Shown: positions 9,566-18,908 of the stretch, one piece after another
Position numbering within the stretch: the first letter of the stretch is position 1
How the letters are laid out: the number at the start of each line of letters is the position of its first letter
Assembly (NCBI GenBank): GCA_021801025.1
Contig: JAJYYK010000005.1
Coordinates: forward strand, 1-64,000
Source of the DNA: Pseudomonadota bacterium
Lineage (GTDB): Bacteria > Pseudomonadota > Gammaproteobacteria > Burkholderiales > Sulfuriferulaceae
DNA length: 64,000 nucleotides
Direction of reading: 5' to 3'
Notes under the pieces: generated by a model
What the model saw: the letters and a program-made list of their open reading frames with translations, nothing else
Told to the model about the DNA's origin: nothing
Database searches by the model: none
Position numbers and translations under genes: made by a program

Positions 9566-10479
9566 AACATTCTCGCAGCTGCATCAAGACCTTACTCTTT
9601 GGACTGGGCTTTATCGCCCTGCCCACACTGGCACACGCCGATGCATGGTCATTTACCGCCACACCAAATACCACCCAGGGCACTTACAGCAGCTCACAGC
9701 AACGCAGCACTTTTGCCGATTATGGCATTGGCATTTCAGCAGATTACCTGGACCAGGGTGGAATTCAGGTTTCCTACAGCAACACCTTAATCGGTGAAAC
9801 ATCCGGATTGACTAACATCAATCAGAACAATTACATGGTTTCCGGTCACCTGAATTTCCATCCGGATGCACTGCCCGGACAAGTGACCGTACGGCTTGAC
9901 GATTACGTCATCGACAATAATTATCAAAACACCTCCATCCAGCAACCGAACTACGACCCCACCAGCCGCAGCAACGTCGTCGCCACTCAAATCAGCTGGC
10001 TGAACAATGACAAAACCCTGTATGCGGATTTGGGCTACGCCAATTCACCCTATCAAGGTTTCACTGTGCAGCAATACACCCCGACGTTCGGTTTTGCGTT
10101 TGACCAAGCCTATGATTGGCTGCAATTGCGCGGCTATATGATCAGCGGCTTGCAGGCTTCCACTGCCGGCAAAACCAGCACCAATGCGTTAGAAACCAAA
10201 TGGACGCACTTTTTCGTGTCGCAATCCGCTTGGGTACCCTCTTCGGTTACCGTTGGCATCACCTTGGGCGAACAGGACTATGCCGTGAATATGGATGCCC
10301 AACAAGTGGCTAACCTGGCCGATTTAAGCCAGGGCGCTGACACCATTGGTTTAAATTGGAACCTGAGCAAAAGTACCAAGTTATTCGTCTTGGGTGGGCA
10401 AAGCCGCTTCCGTTATGTAGCAGGTGCCAACGATTATCAACTAAACTTTGGTTATGCAGGCCTGACTTACGCCTGGTAA
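9562..10479 (+). CDS. Predicted outer-membrane beta-barrel protein, function unknown
   Basis: The 305-residue protein begins MKHSRSCIKTLLFGLGFIALPTLAHA, a clear Sec signal peptide cut after AHA. The mature part is rich in alternating hydrophobic and polar strands with many Tyr, Asn and Gln residues and ends in a C-terminal aromatic (GYAGLTYAW), the usual signal for outer-membrane insertion. It resembles the YaiO-like barrel group only in general architecture. Its ATG overlaps the stop of the transporter-peptidase gene, so the two are translationally coupled. The function is unknown. Confidence 0.8.
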   Translation: MKHSRSCIKTLLFGLGFIALPTLAHADAWSFTATPNTTQGTYSSSQQRSTFADYGIGISADYLDQGGIQVSYSNTLIGETSGLTNINQNNYMVSGHLNFHPDALPGQVTVRLDDYVIDNNYQNTSIQQPNYDPTSRSNVVATQISWLNNDKTLYADLGYANSPYQGFTVQQYTPTFGFAFDQAYDWLQLRGYMISGLQASTAGKTSTNALETKWTHFFVSQSAWVPSSVTVGITLGEQDYAVNMDAQQVANLADLSQGADTIGLNWNLSKSTKLFVLGGQSRFRYVAGANDYQLNFGYAGLTYAW

Positions 10480-10692
10480 ACCGACTCGAGGCCCAAGGCA
10501 CGATAACTGCGCCTGCTGACGTTTTGTTGATGCGGCTAAAAATCTTCATGTATTCATTGTACATCCCGATTTATTGCCGGCTTTCACCTTACATGAACTC
10601 ACTATATCCGCCTTGGGTCTCTACTCAGCAATTAATCCGGATTGATGCAAAATTCGGGTTAGGTCGCTTTGGATTTTTTTGGAGAAAATTTG
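10480..10692 (+). promoter_or_regulatory. Intergenic region with weak sigma54-like site before the TPR gene
   Basis: This 213-base gap follows the barrel gene. At 10496-10510 the sequence AGGCACGATAACTGC keeps the -24 GGCACG block and a -12 TGC at the canonical 12-base distance, with a mismatch in each element. A strong ribosome-binding site GGAGAAA stands 7-8 bases before the TPR start. The sigma54 reading is tentative because no activator gene is adjacent and the -12 element is imperfect. Nothing else recognisable lies here. Confidence 0.25.
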
Positions 10693-11307
10693 ATGAAACA
10701 CCTCTCATTGCTCGCAGCATTGACCGTAGCACTCATGCTGTCAACCACTGTTGCTCGGGCCGATGCATCCCCTTGGGCCAACTCTTATCAATTGGAAGCC
10801 GCAGGCAAATATGCCGATGCATTGGCAGCCCTGGATTCAATACCACTCAATGGTCCCGATGCGGAATTTAAAACCTTGCGTAGCGCCTGGCTGTATTATC
10901 TGCAAGGCAGTTACAATGAATCCATACGCGAGTACCGCCTGGCCATTGAGCGCAACAGCCAGTCTTTGGATGCACGACTGGGCATTATTCTGCCGTATTT
11001 TGCGCAAAAACGTTGGCGTGAGGCTGAGCAAAGCGCACGTACTGCATTGGATTTTTCACCCAACAACTACATCGGCTTGTTACGCTTAACCATTGCACAA
11101 GAAGCGGAGCACGACTGGAAAGGCATGGAGAAATCTGCCACCACCTTGACCACCGTTTACCCTTCTGATGCCACAGCTTATGTTTACCTGGCGCGCGCTC
11201 AAGCCTGGTTGGGGAACAGCAGTCAGGCTGCTGCTGCCTATTCAGCCGTATTGGTGCGTTACCCAAGTGATCTGGAAGCCAAAACCTATCTCAGCAAAAA
11301 CAAGTAA
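10693..11307 (+). CDS. Exported tetratricopeptide repeat protein
   Basis: The 204-residue protein starts MKHLSLLAALTVALMLSTTVARA, a signal peptide ending in ARA. TPR-like helices follow: LEAAGKYADALAALDSIPL, YYLQGSYNESIREYRLAIERN, FAQKRWREAEQSARTALDF and YLARAQAWLGNSSQAAAAYSAVL. GGAGAAA precedes this ATG, so the earlier in-frame ATG at 10669 was rejected. It probably acts as a periplasmic adaptor for its neighbours. The gap to the decarboxylase gene is only 12 bases, so the two are likely co-transcribed. No specific TPR family is recognised. Confidence 0.85.
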   Translation: MKHLSLLAALTVALMLSTTVARADASPWANSYQLEAAGKYADALAALDSIPLNGPDAEFKTLRSAWLYYLQGSYNESIREYRLAIERNSQSLDARLGIILPYFAQKRWREAEQSARTALDFSPNNYIGLLRLTIAQEAEHDWKGMEKSATTLTTVYPSDATAYVYLARAQAWLGNSSQAAAAYSAVLVRYPSDLEAKTYLSKNK

Positions 11308-11319
11308 ACAGGATGGCAA

Positions 11320-13971
11320 ATGGAATACTTTGATTTAAAACATAAACGCGAAGCCCTATGGCAACAACTTGCTACGGCAGCCAATCAAACCCCATTTGCC
11401 AGCGAGTCATTCAACACCGTGTTACAAGCCCTGTACGCGGTGGATCGTTTTTGGACTTATCCCGGTCGAGGGGTTCTGCTACAGCTGGCCGATTATTTCG
11501 GGCGCACGCAATATTCAGCCATCACCCAATTGGTCAACAATTGCTGCGACGCATTGCGCAACAACAGCTATCGCCAACACAGCCTGCATCCCCAGGAAAC
11601 CAATTTGGAACAACTGGATCGTCCCATTTTGCGCGACGCAGCACAACTGCACGCCGATCCCATTTTACGTTCCAAACCGTATTTTGAAGTGCTCATCGTG
11701 CATCCGTATCCCAACGAATACGAGATGCTATACCGACAACACATGCAAGCGCACAAGACCGAACACGATGAATTCATCTATGACATTGTGTTAGTGGATT
11801 GCGCAGAAGATGCTTTAACTGCTGTGCTGTCCAACACCGATATTCAAGCCTGTGTGTATCTGGATTACATACTGCCATCCACCGCTGTGTCTGCTGACCT
11901 TTTTGCCCGTTACAGCACAACATTGCTGGCGAATACCCCGCCCATCCACTCGGCGGACAGCGTGGTACTGAATTTATGCCGCACCCTGCGCTGTATACAA
12001 CCCGCATTAAACCATTACTGGATCAGTGAAACGTTGCCCTCCGAACTCCCTCTCGACGCACTGAACTATTTTGACCGCATACTGTTCCACATTAACCCGT
12101 TTCTCGACTTACACTCAGCCATTATGAGTGGGGTACGCGATCGTTTTTCTACCCCGTTTTTTGATGCACTGCGCGCATACAGCCGCCAACCCAAAGGGCT
12201 ATTCCATGCGTTGCCCCTCTCACGCGGCGCTTCAATCAAAGATTCTCCCTGGATTAATGACCTGCTAAAATTTTATGGCGACAACCTGTTTTTGGCGGAG
12301 ACGTCATCAACACAAGGCGGTTTGGATTCGTTGCTGGACCCCAGTGGTGCCATCAAACAAGCGCATGTTAAAGCAGCGGAAACCTTTGGTGCAGAGCACA
12401 GCTACTTTGTGACCAATGGCACCTCAACTTCCAATAAAATTGTCATGCAGGCCAATCTCAGGCCAGGTGATATCGTGCTCATTTCTGCCGATTGTCATAA
12501 ATCGATTCCCTATTCGGTGATGTTAAGTGGTGCTTATACCATTTTTTTGGAAACCTATCCTTTAGTCGATTATGACCTGTACGGTGGCGTAGACCTGACT
12601 CAAATCAAGGCGGTAATGCTGGACTTGAAACAACGTGGGCACCTTGGTCGTTTGAAACAAATCACCCTCACCAATTCAACTTTTGATGGGCTCATCTATC
12701 ACTGTGAACGCTTTATGATGGAGATTTTAGCCATCAAGCCCGATATCATTTTTCATTGGGATGAAGCCTGGTTTGCCTTCGGACACTTTCATCCCCTGTA
12801 TTATGGCCGAACCGCCATGAGCGCAGTCAACCGCATCCGCGCACGGCTCAACCATCCGGAGTACATTCAATTTTATGCCCAATGGGCGGCAGAATTTTCC
12901 GCCAATAATAGCCCCGACAAATGGCTGAATACGTTGTACCCCGACCCCAAGGCCGTTACCTTACGCGTATACGTGACCCAATCCACACACAAAACCCTGA
13001 CCGCATTTCGTCAAGGCTCAATGATACACATTACCGATGACCGTTTTAATCAAGCTGACTTTATCGAAGCATTCCGCATTCACACCTCCACCTCACCCAA
13101 TTATCAAATCATTGCATCCCTGGATGTGGGACGTCGGCAAGTTGCGCTTGAAGGTATGCATAAGGTGCGAGAATCAATTGCCCTCTCTTTGCAATTGCGG
13201 CAACGCCTGCACGATGCAGTGGCACTCAAACCCTATTTTAGGGTACTTGAAGATGTTGACCTGATTCCTGCCTGCTACCGTGTGCCACACCCCAAACACT
13301 CCCAATCAAAATTGGCTCATTTAAGTGCGGATTGGGGGCATTCCGATTTTGTGATTGACCCCACGCGCATCACTCTGGATGTGAGCAAAACCGGCATTGA
13401 TGGCAGCAGCTTCCGCCAAATACTCATGTCACGCTATGACATACAAATCAACAAAACATCGCGCAATACAGTGTTGTTTCTGGTTAATATTGGTGCTACC
13501 CAAGCCACGATCGATTACCTGTTAGAAGTATTGCATGATGTGACGATCAAGCTGCAACAGACACAGGCCCGCAAAGCCAAAATATCACCCACCCCAACGA
13601 CAATTATTCTCCCGGAACACCGCTTGTTTCATCCCCGATTCGTGCCGCTTGCCGGAGACAAATACCCCATTTGCGATTTACGTACTGCCTATTTTCAAGG
13701 AAGTAATGAACAGAATATCCACTATGTACCCCTCTCGGCAGAAACGCTGCAGCGGGTAAAAGACGGACTTGTATTGGTATCTGCCAGTTTCGTGACGCCG
13801 TATCCCCCGGGGTTCCCGGTTATTGTACCCGGTCAGATCATCACCCCTGAATTGCTGAGTTTTTTTCAACATATTAAAATTAAAGAAATTCACGGGTTTA
13901 GTTTAGAAGAAGGATTTAAAGTATTCCAGGACAGTTATTTGCAACAACATTTGACTGAGCACGCCAATTAA
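11320..13971 (+). CDS. Orn/Lys/Arg decarboxylase-family PLP enzyme
   Basis: The 883-residue protein has a wing/receiver-like N-terminal domain (VLIVHPYPNEYEML... VLVDCAEDALTAV) and then the fold-type I PLP core of inducible basic amino-acid decarboxylases: SYFVTNGTSTSNKIVMQA, SADCHKSIPYS, the cofactor Asp in HWDEAWFAFGHFHPL (D481) and the Schiff-base lysine in STHKTLTAFRQGSM (K558). The C-terminal domain ends in the usual PPGFPVIVPG block. Length is longer than the 710-755 of E. coli homologues. Substrate (Lys, Orn or Arg) cannot be told from sequence. It sits between the TPR and ATP-grasp genes, suggesting that its amine product feeds a local pathway rather than acid resistance. Confidence 0.88.
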   Translation: MEYFDLKHKREALWQQLATAANQTPFASESFNTVLQALYAVDRFWTYPGRGVLLQLADYFGRTQYSAITQLVNNCCDALRNNSYRQHSLHPQETNLEQLDRPILRDAAQLHADPILRSKPYFEVLIVHPYPNEYEMLYRQHMQAHKTEHDEFIYDIVLVDCAEDALTAVLSNTDIQACVYLDYILPSTAVSADLFARYSTTLLANTPPIHSADSVVLNLCRTLRCIQPALNHYWISETLPSELPLDALNYFDRILFHINPFLDLHSAIMSGVRDRFSTPFFDALRAYSRQPKGLFHALPLSRGASIKDSPWINDLLKFYGDNLFLAETSSTQGGLDSLLDPSGAIKQAHVKAAETFGAEHSYFVTNGTSTSNKIVMQANLRPGDIVLISADCHKSIPYSVMLSGAYTIFLETYPLVDYDLYGGVDLTQIKAVMLDLKQRGHLGRLKQITLTNSTFDGLIYHCERFMMEILAIKPDIIFHWDEAWFAFGHFHPLYYGRTAMSAVNRIRARLNHPEYIQFYAQWAAEFSANNSPDKWLNTLYPDPKAVTLRVYVTQSTHKTLTAFRQGSMIHITDDRFNQADFIEAFRIHTSTSPNYQIIASLDVGRRQVALEGMHKVRESIALSLQLRQRLHDAVALKPYFRVLEDVDLIPACYRVPHPKHSQSKLAHLSADWGHSDFVIDPTRITLDVSKTGIDGSSFRQILMSRYDIQINKTSRNTVLFLVNIGATQATIDYLLEVLHDVTIKLQQTQARKAKISPTPTTIILPEHRLFHPRFVPLAGDKYPICDLRTAYFQGSNEQNIHYVPLSAETLQRVKDGLVLVSASFVTPYPPGFPVIVPGQIITPELLSFFQHIKIKEIHGFSLEEGFKVFQDSYLQQHLTEHAN

Positions 13972-13974
13972 ATA

Positions 13975-14121
13975 CTTATTCCGATTCAAAATCGAAACAA
14001 GAGCAAGGCGGCGGAGATAAAGTGACACAGACAATACAAACAGTATGGTCAGGTACAAACAGTATGGTCAGGAGCAGAAGACGAGCCGATACTTTATCGT
14101 TTTTTATTTGGAATTGGAATG
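13975..14121. repeat. MITE-like intergenic segment with a 19-bp tandem duplication
   Basis: The gap between the decarboxylase and ATP-grasp genes has imperfect ends in inverted orientation (ATTCCGATTCAAAAT against the complement of ATTTGGAATTGGAAT). It also contains opposed GGAGATAAAGTG and CGATACTTTATCG blocks. In the middle a 19-bp unit TACAAACAGTATGGTCAGG is repeated twice head to tail at 14035-14053 and 14054-14072. This looks like a small non-autonomous element with an internal duplication rather than a promoter. No second copy was noticed in the window. Confidence 0.5.
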
Positions 14122-14140
14122 ACATCAACAGGAGTCCACC

Positions 14141-15631
14141 ATGACACCCACCGTAACTTTAAACAACCTGGATGACATACGGCATTATTTTGCCGAAAAC
14201 AAAACTCCTTATTACTTCATCAGCGCAACCAATTTCAACCTCATGGGGATGCACGAATGGGTTCAGCACTGGACACATATCACCATGGTAGATTGCTACG
14301 ATGGCAAGCACCCGCAAGTACTGAATATTGAAAACGATCACCAGCAAATTTTTGAAAATATTGAAGACATCAACCTGTATTTACTTAAACACCCCACGGT
14401 TCAAAATTTAATCAGTGCACAGACTTCTAGTCAACCCTCTGCCGGGTGCGCACTGTTTTTGTTTTTTGACGAACGCATCGAGGCACTTTGCCGCACACTC
14501 AATCTCGACCTGATTTTGCCCCAATATCGATTGGTACGCGAGATTGACAGCAAAATCATCACCACTGAAATAGGTAATCTCGCAGGCGTGTCCAGCGTGC
14601 CCAATGTGTTGGCCCACATCTCTTCTTACGCTGATTTAGTGGATGCAGCCAAAAACCTGGGCAAGCAATGGGTGGTACAAACCGCGTATGGCGATTCAGG
14701 AAAAACCACTTTTTTTATTTCCAGCGAAGACGACTACCGCCGGCATGCCAACAAAATTGAAGCCGAGGACATGGTTAAGGTAATGCGGCGAGTGAATTGT
14801 GTTGGCAGCGCCATTGAAGCTTGTGCTACCCGTTGGGGCACCTTTGTTGGCCCGCTGCTGACTGAACTCATCGGTATCAGTAATTTAACCCCTTATCCGG
14901 GCGGTTGGTGTGGCAATGAACTGTATGCAGATGCATTTTCGGAAACTATTCGCGCACAAGTATTGCAAAAAACCCAAGCCATGGGTGATGCCCTTTATCA
15001 ACGTGGTTATCGCGGTTATTTCGAACTGGATTTTTTAATCGATCAAGACAACGAAGCCGTCTACTTGGGTGAACTGAATGCCCGCATCACCGGTATTAGC
15101 GCAATGACTAATATGTCAAATTTCAGCGCTGACCACATCCCTTTATTCCTGTTCCATTTGTTGGAATACGCCTCCAACATCGAACTCAATCTCAACGTTG
15201 AAAGCTTTAATCAATCGGTGTTGCGTGAAGGCGCCTCAGGCACTGCGGCGCAGATTATCCTGAAATATACTGATGAACCGTTGAAAATTATTACTCAAGC
15301 CGCAGTTTCCGGCGTTTATACTCTAGAGGCAGATGGCAATTTACTCCTCCAGCACACGGGATATACCCGTCGGGAAGCTTTGGCAGAAAATGAAGCCTAT
15401 TTGTTGCGGATTATGTCTGCGGATGAATATGTTTACCAAGGTGCAGATTTGGCTATCCTGTTCGTAAACAATGTGATTCGTCAACCCGATGGCACATTAA
15501 ATTTGGCAGGTGCCACATGGACCAGCGCACTCAAATCAATGTTTGAGTTCCGTCAGCTCAACCAAGCCGAACGTTCAGCTGTGGAAGCCGTCAATAATCC
15601 GGCGCACATCAAAAGTGGACGGGACCAATAA
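14141..15631 (+). CDS. ATP-grasp ligase (biotin carboxylase-like)
   Basis: The 496-residue protein has the ATP-grasp layout: an N-terminal preATP-grasp region, then KQWVVQTAYGDSGKTTFFISS as the nucleotide-binding glycine loop near residue 185. Later come RGYFELDFLIDQDNEAVYLGELNARITG, whose Glu and Asn match the Mg-binding positions of carboxylate-amine ligases, and a C-terminal domain. There is no biotin-carrier partner nearby, so a peptide- or amine-forming ligase is more likely than a carboxylase. Its stop shares one base with the next start (TAATG). The likely role is to activate a carboxylate and join it to an amine, possibly the product of the upstream decarboxylase; that link is inference. 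Confidence 0.85.
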   Translation: MTPTVTLNNLDDIRHYFAENKTPYYFISATNFNLMGMHEWVQHWTHITMVDCYDGKHPQVLNIENDHQQIFENIEDINLYLLKHPTVQNLISAQTSSQPSAGCALFLFFDERIEALCRTLNLDLILPQYRLVREIDSKIITTEIGNLAGVSSVPNVLAHISSYADLVDAAKNLGKQWVVQTAYGDSGKTTFFISSEDDYRRHANKIEAEDMVKVMRRVNCVGSAIEACATRWGTFVGPLLTELIGISNLTPYPGGWCGNELYADAFSETIRAQVLQKTQAMGDALYQRGYRGYFELDFLIDQDNEAVYLGELNARITGISAMTNMSNFSADHIPLFLFHLLEYASNIELNLNVESFNQSVLREGASGTAAQIILKYTDEPLKIITQAAVSGVYTLEADGNLLLQHTGYTRREALAENEAYLLRIMSADEYVYQGADLAILFVNNVIRQPDGTLNLAGATWTSALKSMFEFRQLNQAERSAVEAVNNPAHIKSGRDQ

Positions 15632-16596
15632 TGCAATACTTACCGAAGCGTTTTCAAGCTGTTGATGAACTTTACCCAGCAGAAAAATGGCTGGCACATT
15701 ACAAAATGGCCTTGCCCGCATACCGTCGCTGGTTCGCCAGTGAAGGTGAATTAAAACGCCCCGGCCTCGCAGAATGCCAAGCTGCCTTGCAGGCCTATAT
15801 GCCGGAGATGCTTCCGGTGTGGCAGCACTTGCTTGAGTTAGCCCATGCTGATGACAATGATGCCCGGTTACTCAGCTTTTATTGCCCAGCGCCTTATTTG
15901 TCCGGTTGCTCGCAAGCAGTTTGGACGCGCTATACCCCTGTACTGGTGCGCAATTACGACTATGCGCCCGAGCATTGTGAAGCGCGCATCATGAAAACCA
16001 ATTGGCACCACACACCGGTAATTGCTTCGACCGATTGCCTCTGGGGTGCACTGGATGGCATGAACGAGCATGGCTTGGCTGCATCACTGGCCTTTGGCGG
16101 TGATGATACCGTCACGGAAGGTTTTGCACTACCCGTTATTTTACGTTATGTGTTAGAGCTCTGTACAACGGTAGATGAGGCGGTCAAAGTGCTTCAACGC
16201 GTTCCAGCACACATGGCTTACAACGTCACACTATTAGACGCTTATGGCGAAGTACGCACTGTTGAGTTAACGCCCTATGCCGAGCCAAAAATCACATATA
16301 AACCCTACGCCGTGAATCATCAAGGCGAACATGATATGTCAAATTTTGCTTTATTTTCAAAATCTTACGAACGTCAACAACACTTGGTGAGCAAGCTGTA
16401 CGATCCCCTGTACACCATAGAATCGTTTATCAACGCCTTTGAATACAGCCCATTGTTTACCACCAACTACGCGCAAGGTTTCGGCACTTTATACACTGCC
16501 ATTTACAACCCTCAGTTACGCGCCATGGAATATCGCTGGCCAAATCGGGTACGCATGTACCAATCATTTGCTTATTTTGAAGAGAACCAGCTCTAA
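15631..16596 (+). CDS. C45-like Ntn hydrolase (linear amide hydrolase or acyltransferase)
   Basis: The 321-residue protein resembles the acyl-CoA:6-aminopenicillanate acyltransferase / peptidase C45 group. The block YLSGCSQAVWTRYTPVLVRNYDYAPEH has a Gly92-Cys93 junction that would be the autocleavage site exposing an N-terminal Cys nucleophile. It is followed by DCLWGALDGMNEHGLAASLAFGG, conserved in C45 and choloylglycine hydrolases. Such enzymes hydrolyse or transfer amide bonds on non-peptide or modified-peptide substrates. It is translationally coupled to the ATP-grasp gene, so it may trim or recycle that ligase's product. There is no signal peptide. Confidence 0.85.
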   Translation: MQYLPKRFQAVDELYPAEKWLAHYKMALPAYRRWFASEGELKRPGLAECQAALQAYMPEMLPVWQHLLELAHADDNDARLLSFYCPAPYLSGCSQAVWTRYTPVLVRNYDYAPEHCEARIMKTNWHHTPVIASTDCLWGALDGMNEHGLAASLAFGGDDTVTEGFALPVILRYVLELCTTVDEAVKVLQRVPAHMAYNVTLLDAYGEVRTVELTPYAEPKITYKPYAVNHQGEHDMSNFALFSKSYERQQHLVSKLYDPLYTIESFINAFEYSPLFTTNYAQGFGTLYTAIYNPQLRAMEYRWPNRVRMYQSFAYFEENQL

Positions 16597-16663
16597 CGGC
16601 TTATTATCTTGACTTGTATGACTTTAACCCGGGTTGAATTTGACGGCTCATTCAAAATTCGGG
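16597..16663. terminator. Inverted repeat between convergent genes
   Basis: TTTAACCCG near 16622 and CGGGTTAAA ending near 16664 form nine-base arms, with inner complementary TTGAAT and ATTCAA. This gives a long hairpin between the C45-like gene and the convergently oriented slmA. There is no strong T-run, so it is at best a weak bidirectional terminator. Confidence 0.4.
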
Positions 16664-17236
16664 TTAAACAGCAAAAACCAGCCGCAACATTTCCCATTGT
16701 CCAGTGAAATCGGCTGTGGGCATGCGTTTGAAACCACTTTTGGCGAACAGTTGCCAACGACCTATCACCACGCACAGCAAAAGATTTGCCGCCAATGTCG
16801 CGTCGGCACGGGTTTCAAGCTGTGCCGACGCAATGCGCAACGATTGACGCAGGCTGGCTTCAATGCGGTCCAGCAGCTGGTTGATACGTGCTTGCAAGCG
16901 CTCGTTTTCATTCACCAATGCTTCGCCAATCAGCACGCGTGCCATACCGGGATTTTTTTCTGCAAAACCCAGCAACATTTTGATCATCGCTTCCAGTTGT
17001 GCCGAACCACTGTCCTGGGTAGTGGTAATCCGGTTGATTAAACCAAAAATAGATTGCTCAATAAATCCAATCAAGCCCTCGTACATTTGTGCCTTGCTCG
17101 CAAAATGCCGGTAAAGTGCAGCTTCTGAGAGATTTAAGTGGGCGGCTAACGCTGCAGTGGTCACTTTTTCAGCCGTAGGAGTTTGTAACATTTCGGCCAA
17201 CGCCTGCAAAATTTGCAGCTTTCTCTCTCCTGCCAT
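16664..17236 (-). CDS. slmA: Nucleoid occlusion factor SlmA (TetR family)
   Basis: The 190-residue protein has an N-terminal TetR helix-turn-helix (VTTAALAAHLNLSEAALYRHFASKAQMYEGLIGFIE) in the exact SlmA arrangement. The middle and C-terminal segments LGFAEKNPGMARVLIGEAL, LQARINQLLDRIEASLRQ and FKRMPTADFTGQW are also SlmA-like. SlmA binds chromosomal sites and blocks FtsZ ring assembly over the nucleoid. The start at MAGERKLQILQ was chosen over an earlier in-frame ATG because homologues begin there and GGGGAG lies upstream. Another TetR regulator is unlikely given the C-terminal match. Confidence 0.88.
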   Translation of the reverse strand: MAGERKLQILQALAEMLQTPTAEKVTTAALAAHLNLSEAALYRHFASKAQMYEGLIGFIEQSIFGLINRITTTQDSGSAQLEAMIKMLLGFAEKNPGMARVLIGEALVNENERLQARINQLLDRIEASLRQSLRIASAQLETRADATLAANLLLCVVIGRWQLFAKSGFKRMPTADFTGQWEMLRLVFAV

Positions 17237-17337
17237 CCCTTGTCTCCCCTTTTCGACGAAACCCTGCACACGATATCGCGAGTGCAGCAATCGTCTTCTT
17301 ACATATTAAATCATTCAATTATCATCACAAACTTATC

Positions 17338-18876
17338 TCAAATTTGTGGGTGCGCGCGTTCAAAAGTCAGGTGCAACGCATTCAGCGCATCCAGATAGGC
17401 GATGGCTGAAGCGACCACAATATCCGTGTCCGCACCCTGTCCGTTAACGATGCGGCCTGCCTTGGTTAATCGTACGGTCACTTCCCCTTGCGCATCGGTA
17501 CCTGTAGTGATGCTATTCACCGAATACAATACCAGTTCTGTTTGGCTCTCGGCCAATTGTTCCATGGCTTTAAAGGTCGCATCCACAGGACCGCTGCCTT
17601 CGGCACAGGCAGATTTTTCTTCGCCATGCACCGTAACCACTACACAAGCCCGTGGAATTTCGCCGGTTTCAGAACATACTTTAAGCGACACCAGTTTATA
17701 TGCTTCCGGTACGCCATCAAAGTTCTCATCGCTGACCAGCGCATGCAAATCCTGATCGAAAATTTCATGCTTCTTGTCAGCTAAAGTCTTGAAACGCACA
17801 AACGCGGCATTCACCGCTTCTTCCGAAGCCAACTCTATCCCCAACTCGGTCAAACGGGTACGAAATGCATTGCGCCCCGAATGTTTGCCAAGCACCATTT
17901 TGTTCGCACTCCAGCCCACCTCTTCTGCGCGCATAATTTCATAGGTTTCACGGTGTTTCAGTACGCCGTCCTGATGAATACCCGATTCATGTGCAAAAGC
18001 ATTGATACCGACAATCGCCTTATTGGGCTGTACGGCAAATCCGGTGATACTTGCCACCAAACGTGAAGCGGGTACGATCTGGGTGGCATCAATGCGCGTC
18101 GTACAACCGAACACGTCTGCGCGCGTGCGCACTGCCATGACCACTTCTTCCAAAGCCGCATTGCCTGCGCGTTCGCCCAAACCGTTGATCGTACATTCCA
18201 CTTGACGCGCCCCATTGAGCACCGCAGAAATCGAATTCGCGACGGCCAGCCCCAGATCATTGTGACAATGCACCGAAAAAATCGCTTTATCGGCATTCGG
18301 GATACGTTCGCGCAAGGTGCGAATCAGCGCACCAAACTGATCGGGCAGGCTGTAACCCACGGTATCGGGAATATTCAGTGTACGTGCGCCGGCATTGATC
18401 ACTGCTTCCAGTACCCGGCATAAAAAATCCGGATCGGAACGCCCCGCGTCCTCGGGTGAAAACTCCACATCATCGGTATAACGCCGCGCCCATTGAACGG
18501 CCTTGACGGCCTGCTCAATCACCTGTTCAGGGCTCATGCGCAGCTTTTTTTCCATGTGAATAGCACTGGTGGCGATGAAAGTATGAATACGCGAGGAACT
18601 TGCGCTGCGCAAGGCTTCTCCAGCACGGTCTATATCGCGTTCCAATGCGCGTGCCAAGCCGCACACCGTGCTGTTTCGTACCGCATTGGCCACCGCGCGT
18701 ACGGCTTCAAAGTCGCCCTCAGATGCGGCAGGAAAACCGGCCTCAATCACATCCACGCGCATTTTCTCCAGCTGTCGGGCAATCCGCACTTTTTCTTCGC
18801 GCGTCATGGAAGCACCCGGGCTTTGTTCACCATCACGCAGGGTGGTGTCAAAAATAATTAAATGTTCAGGATTCAT
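17338..18876 (-). CDS. leuA: 2-isopropylmalate synthase
   Basis: The 512-residue protein starts [24 protein letters not shown], the LeuA signature, and carries the metal-binding [13 protein letters not shown] and the C-terminal regulatory domain (from about 390) that binds leucine. It condenses acetyl-CoA with 2-oxoisovalerate, the first step of leucine synthesis. It is the last gene of the ilvI-ilvH-ilvC-pssA-leuA series on the minus strand, 32 bases after pssA, an order typical of betaproteobacteria. Confidence 0.97.
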   Translation of the reverse strand: MNPEHLIIFDTTLRDGEQSPGASMTREEKVRIARQLEKMRVDVIEAGFPAASEGDFEAVRAVANAVRNSTVCGLARALERDIDRAGEALRSASSSRIHTFIATSAIHMEKKLRMSPEQVIEQAVKAVQWARRYTDDVEFSPEDAGRSDPDFLCRVLEAVINAGARTLNIPDTVGYSLPDQFGALIRTLRERIPNADKAIFSVHCHNDLGLAVANSISAVLNGARQVECTINGLGERAGNAALEEVVMAVRTRADVFGCTTRIDATQIVPASRLVASITGFAVQPNKAIVGINAFAHESGIHQDGVLKHRETYEIMRAEEVGWSANKMVLGKHSGRNAFRTRLTELGIELASEEAVNAAFVRFKTLADKKHEIFDQDLHALVSDENFDGVPEAYKLVSLKVCSETGEIPRACVVVTVHGEEKSACAEGSGPVDATFKAMEQLAESQTELVLYSVNSITTGTDAQGEVTVRLTKAGRIVNGQGADTDIVVASAIAYLDALNALHLTFERAHPQI

Positions 18877-18908
18877 TGAGAGCCTCTGTCATTTTCAAGC
18901 CTTGTCGG

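Noticed and set aside
9066..9683. 205-codon minus-strand frame over the M23 domain
   Set aside because: Composition and lack of motifs mark it as the complement of the transporter-peptidase gene.
14035..14072. Possible CRISPR array
   Set aside because: Only two identical units with no spacer between them; no cas genes are in the window.
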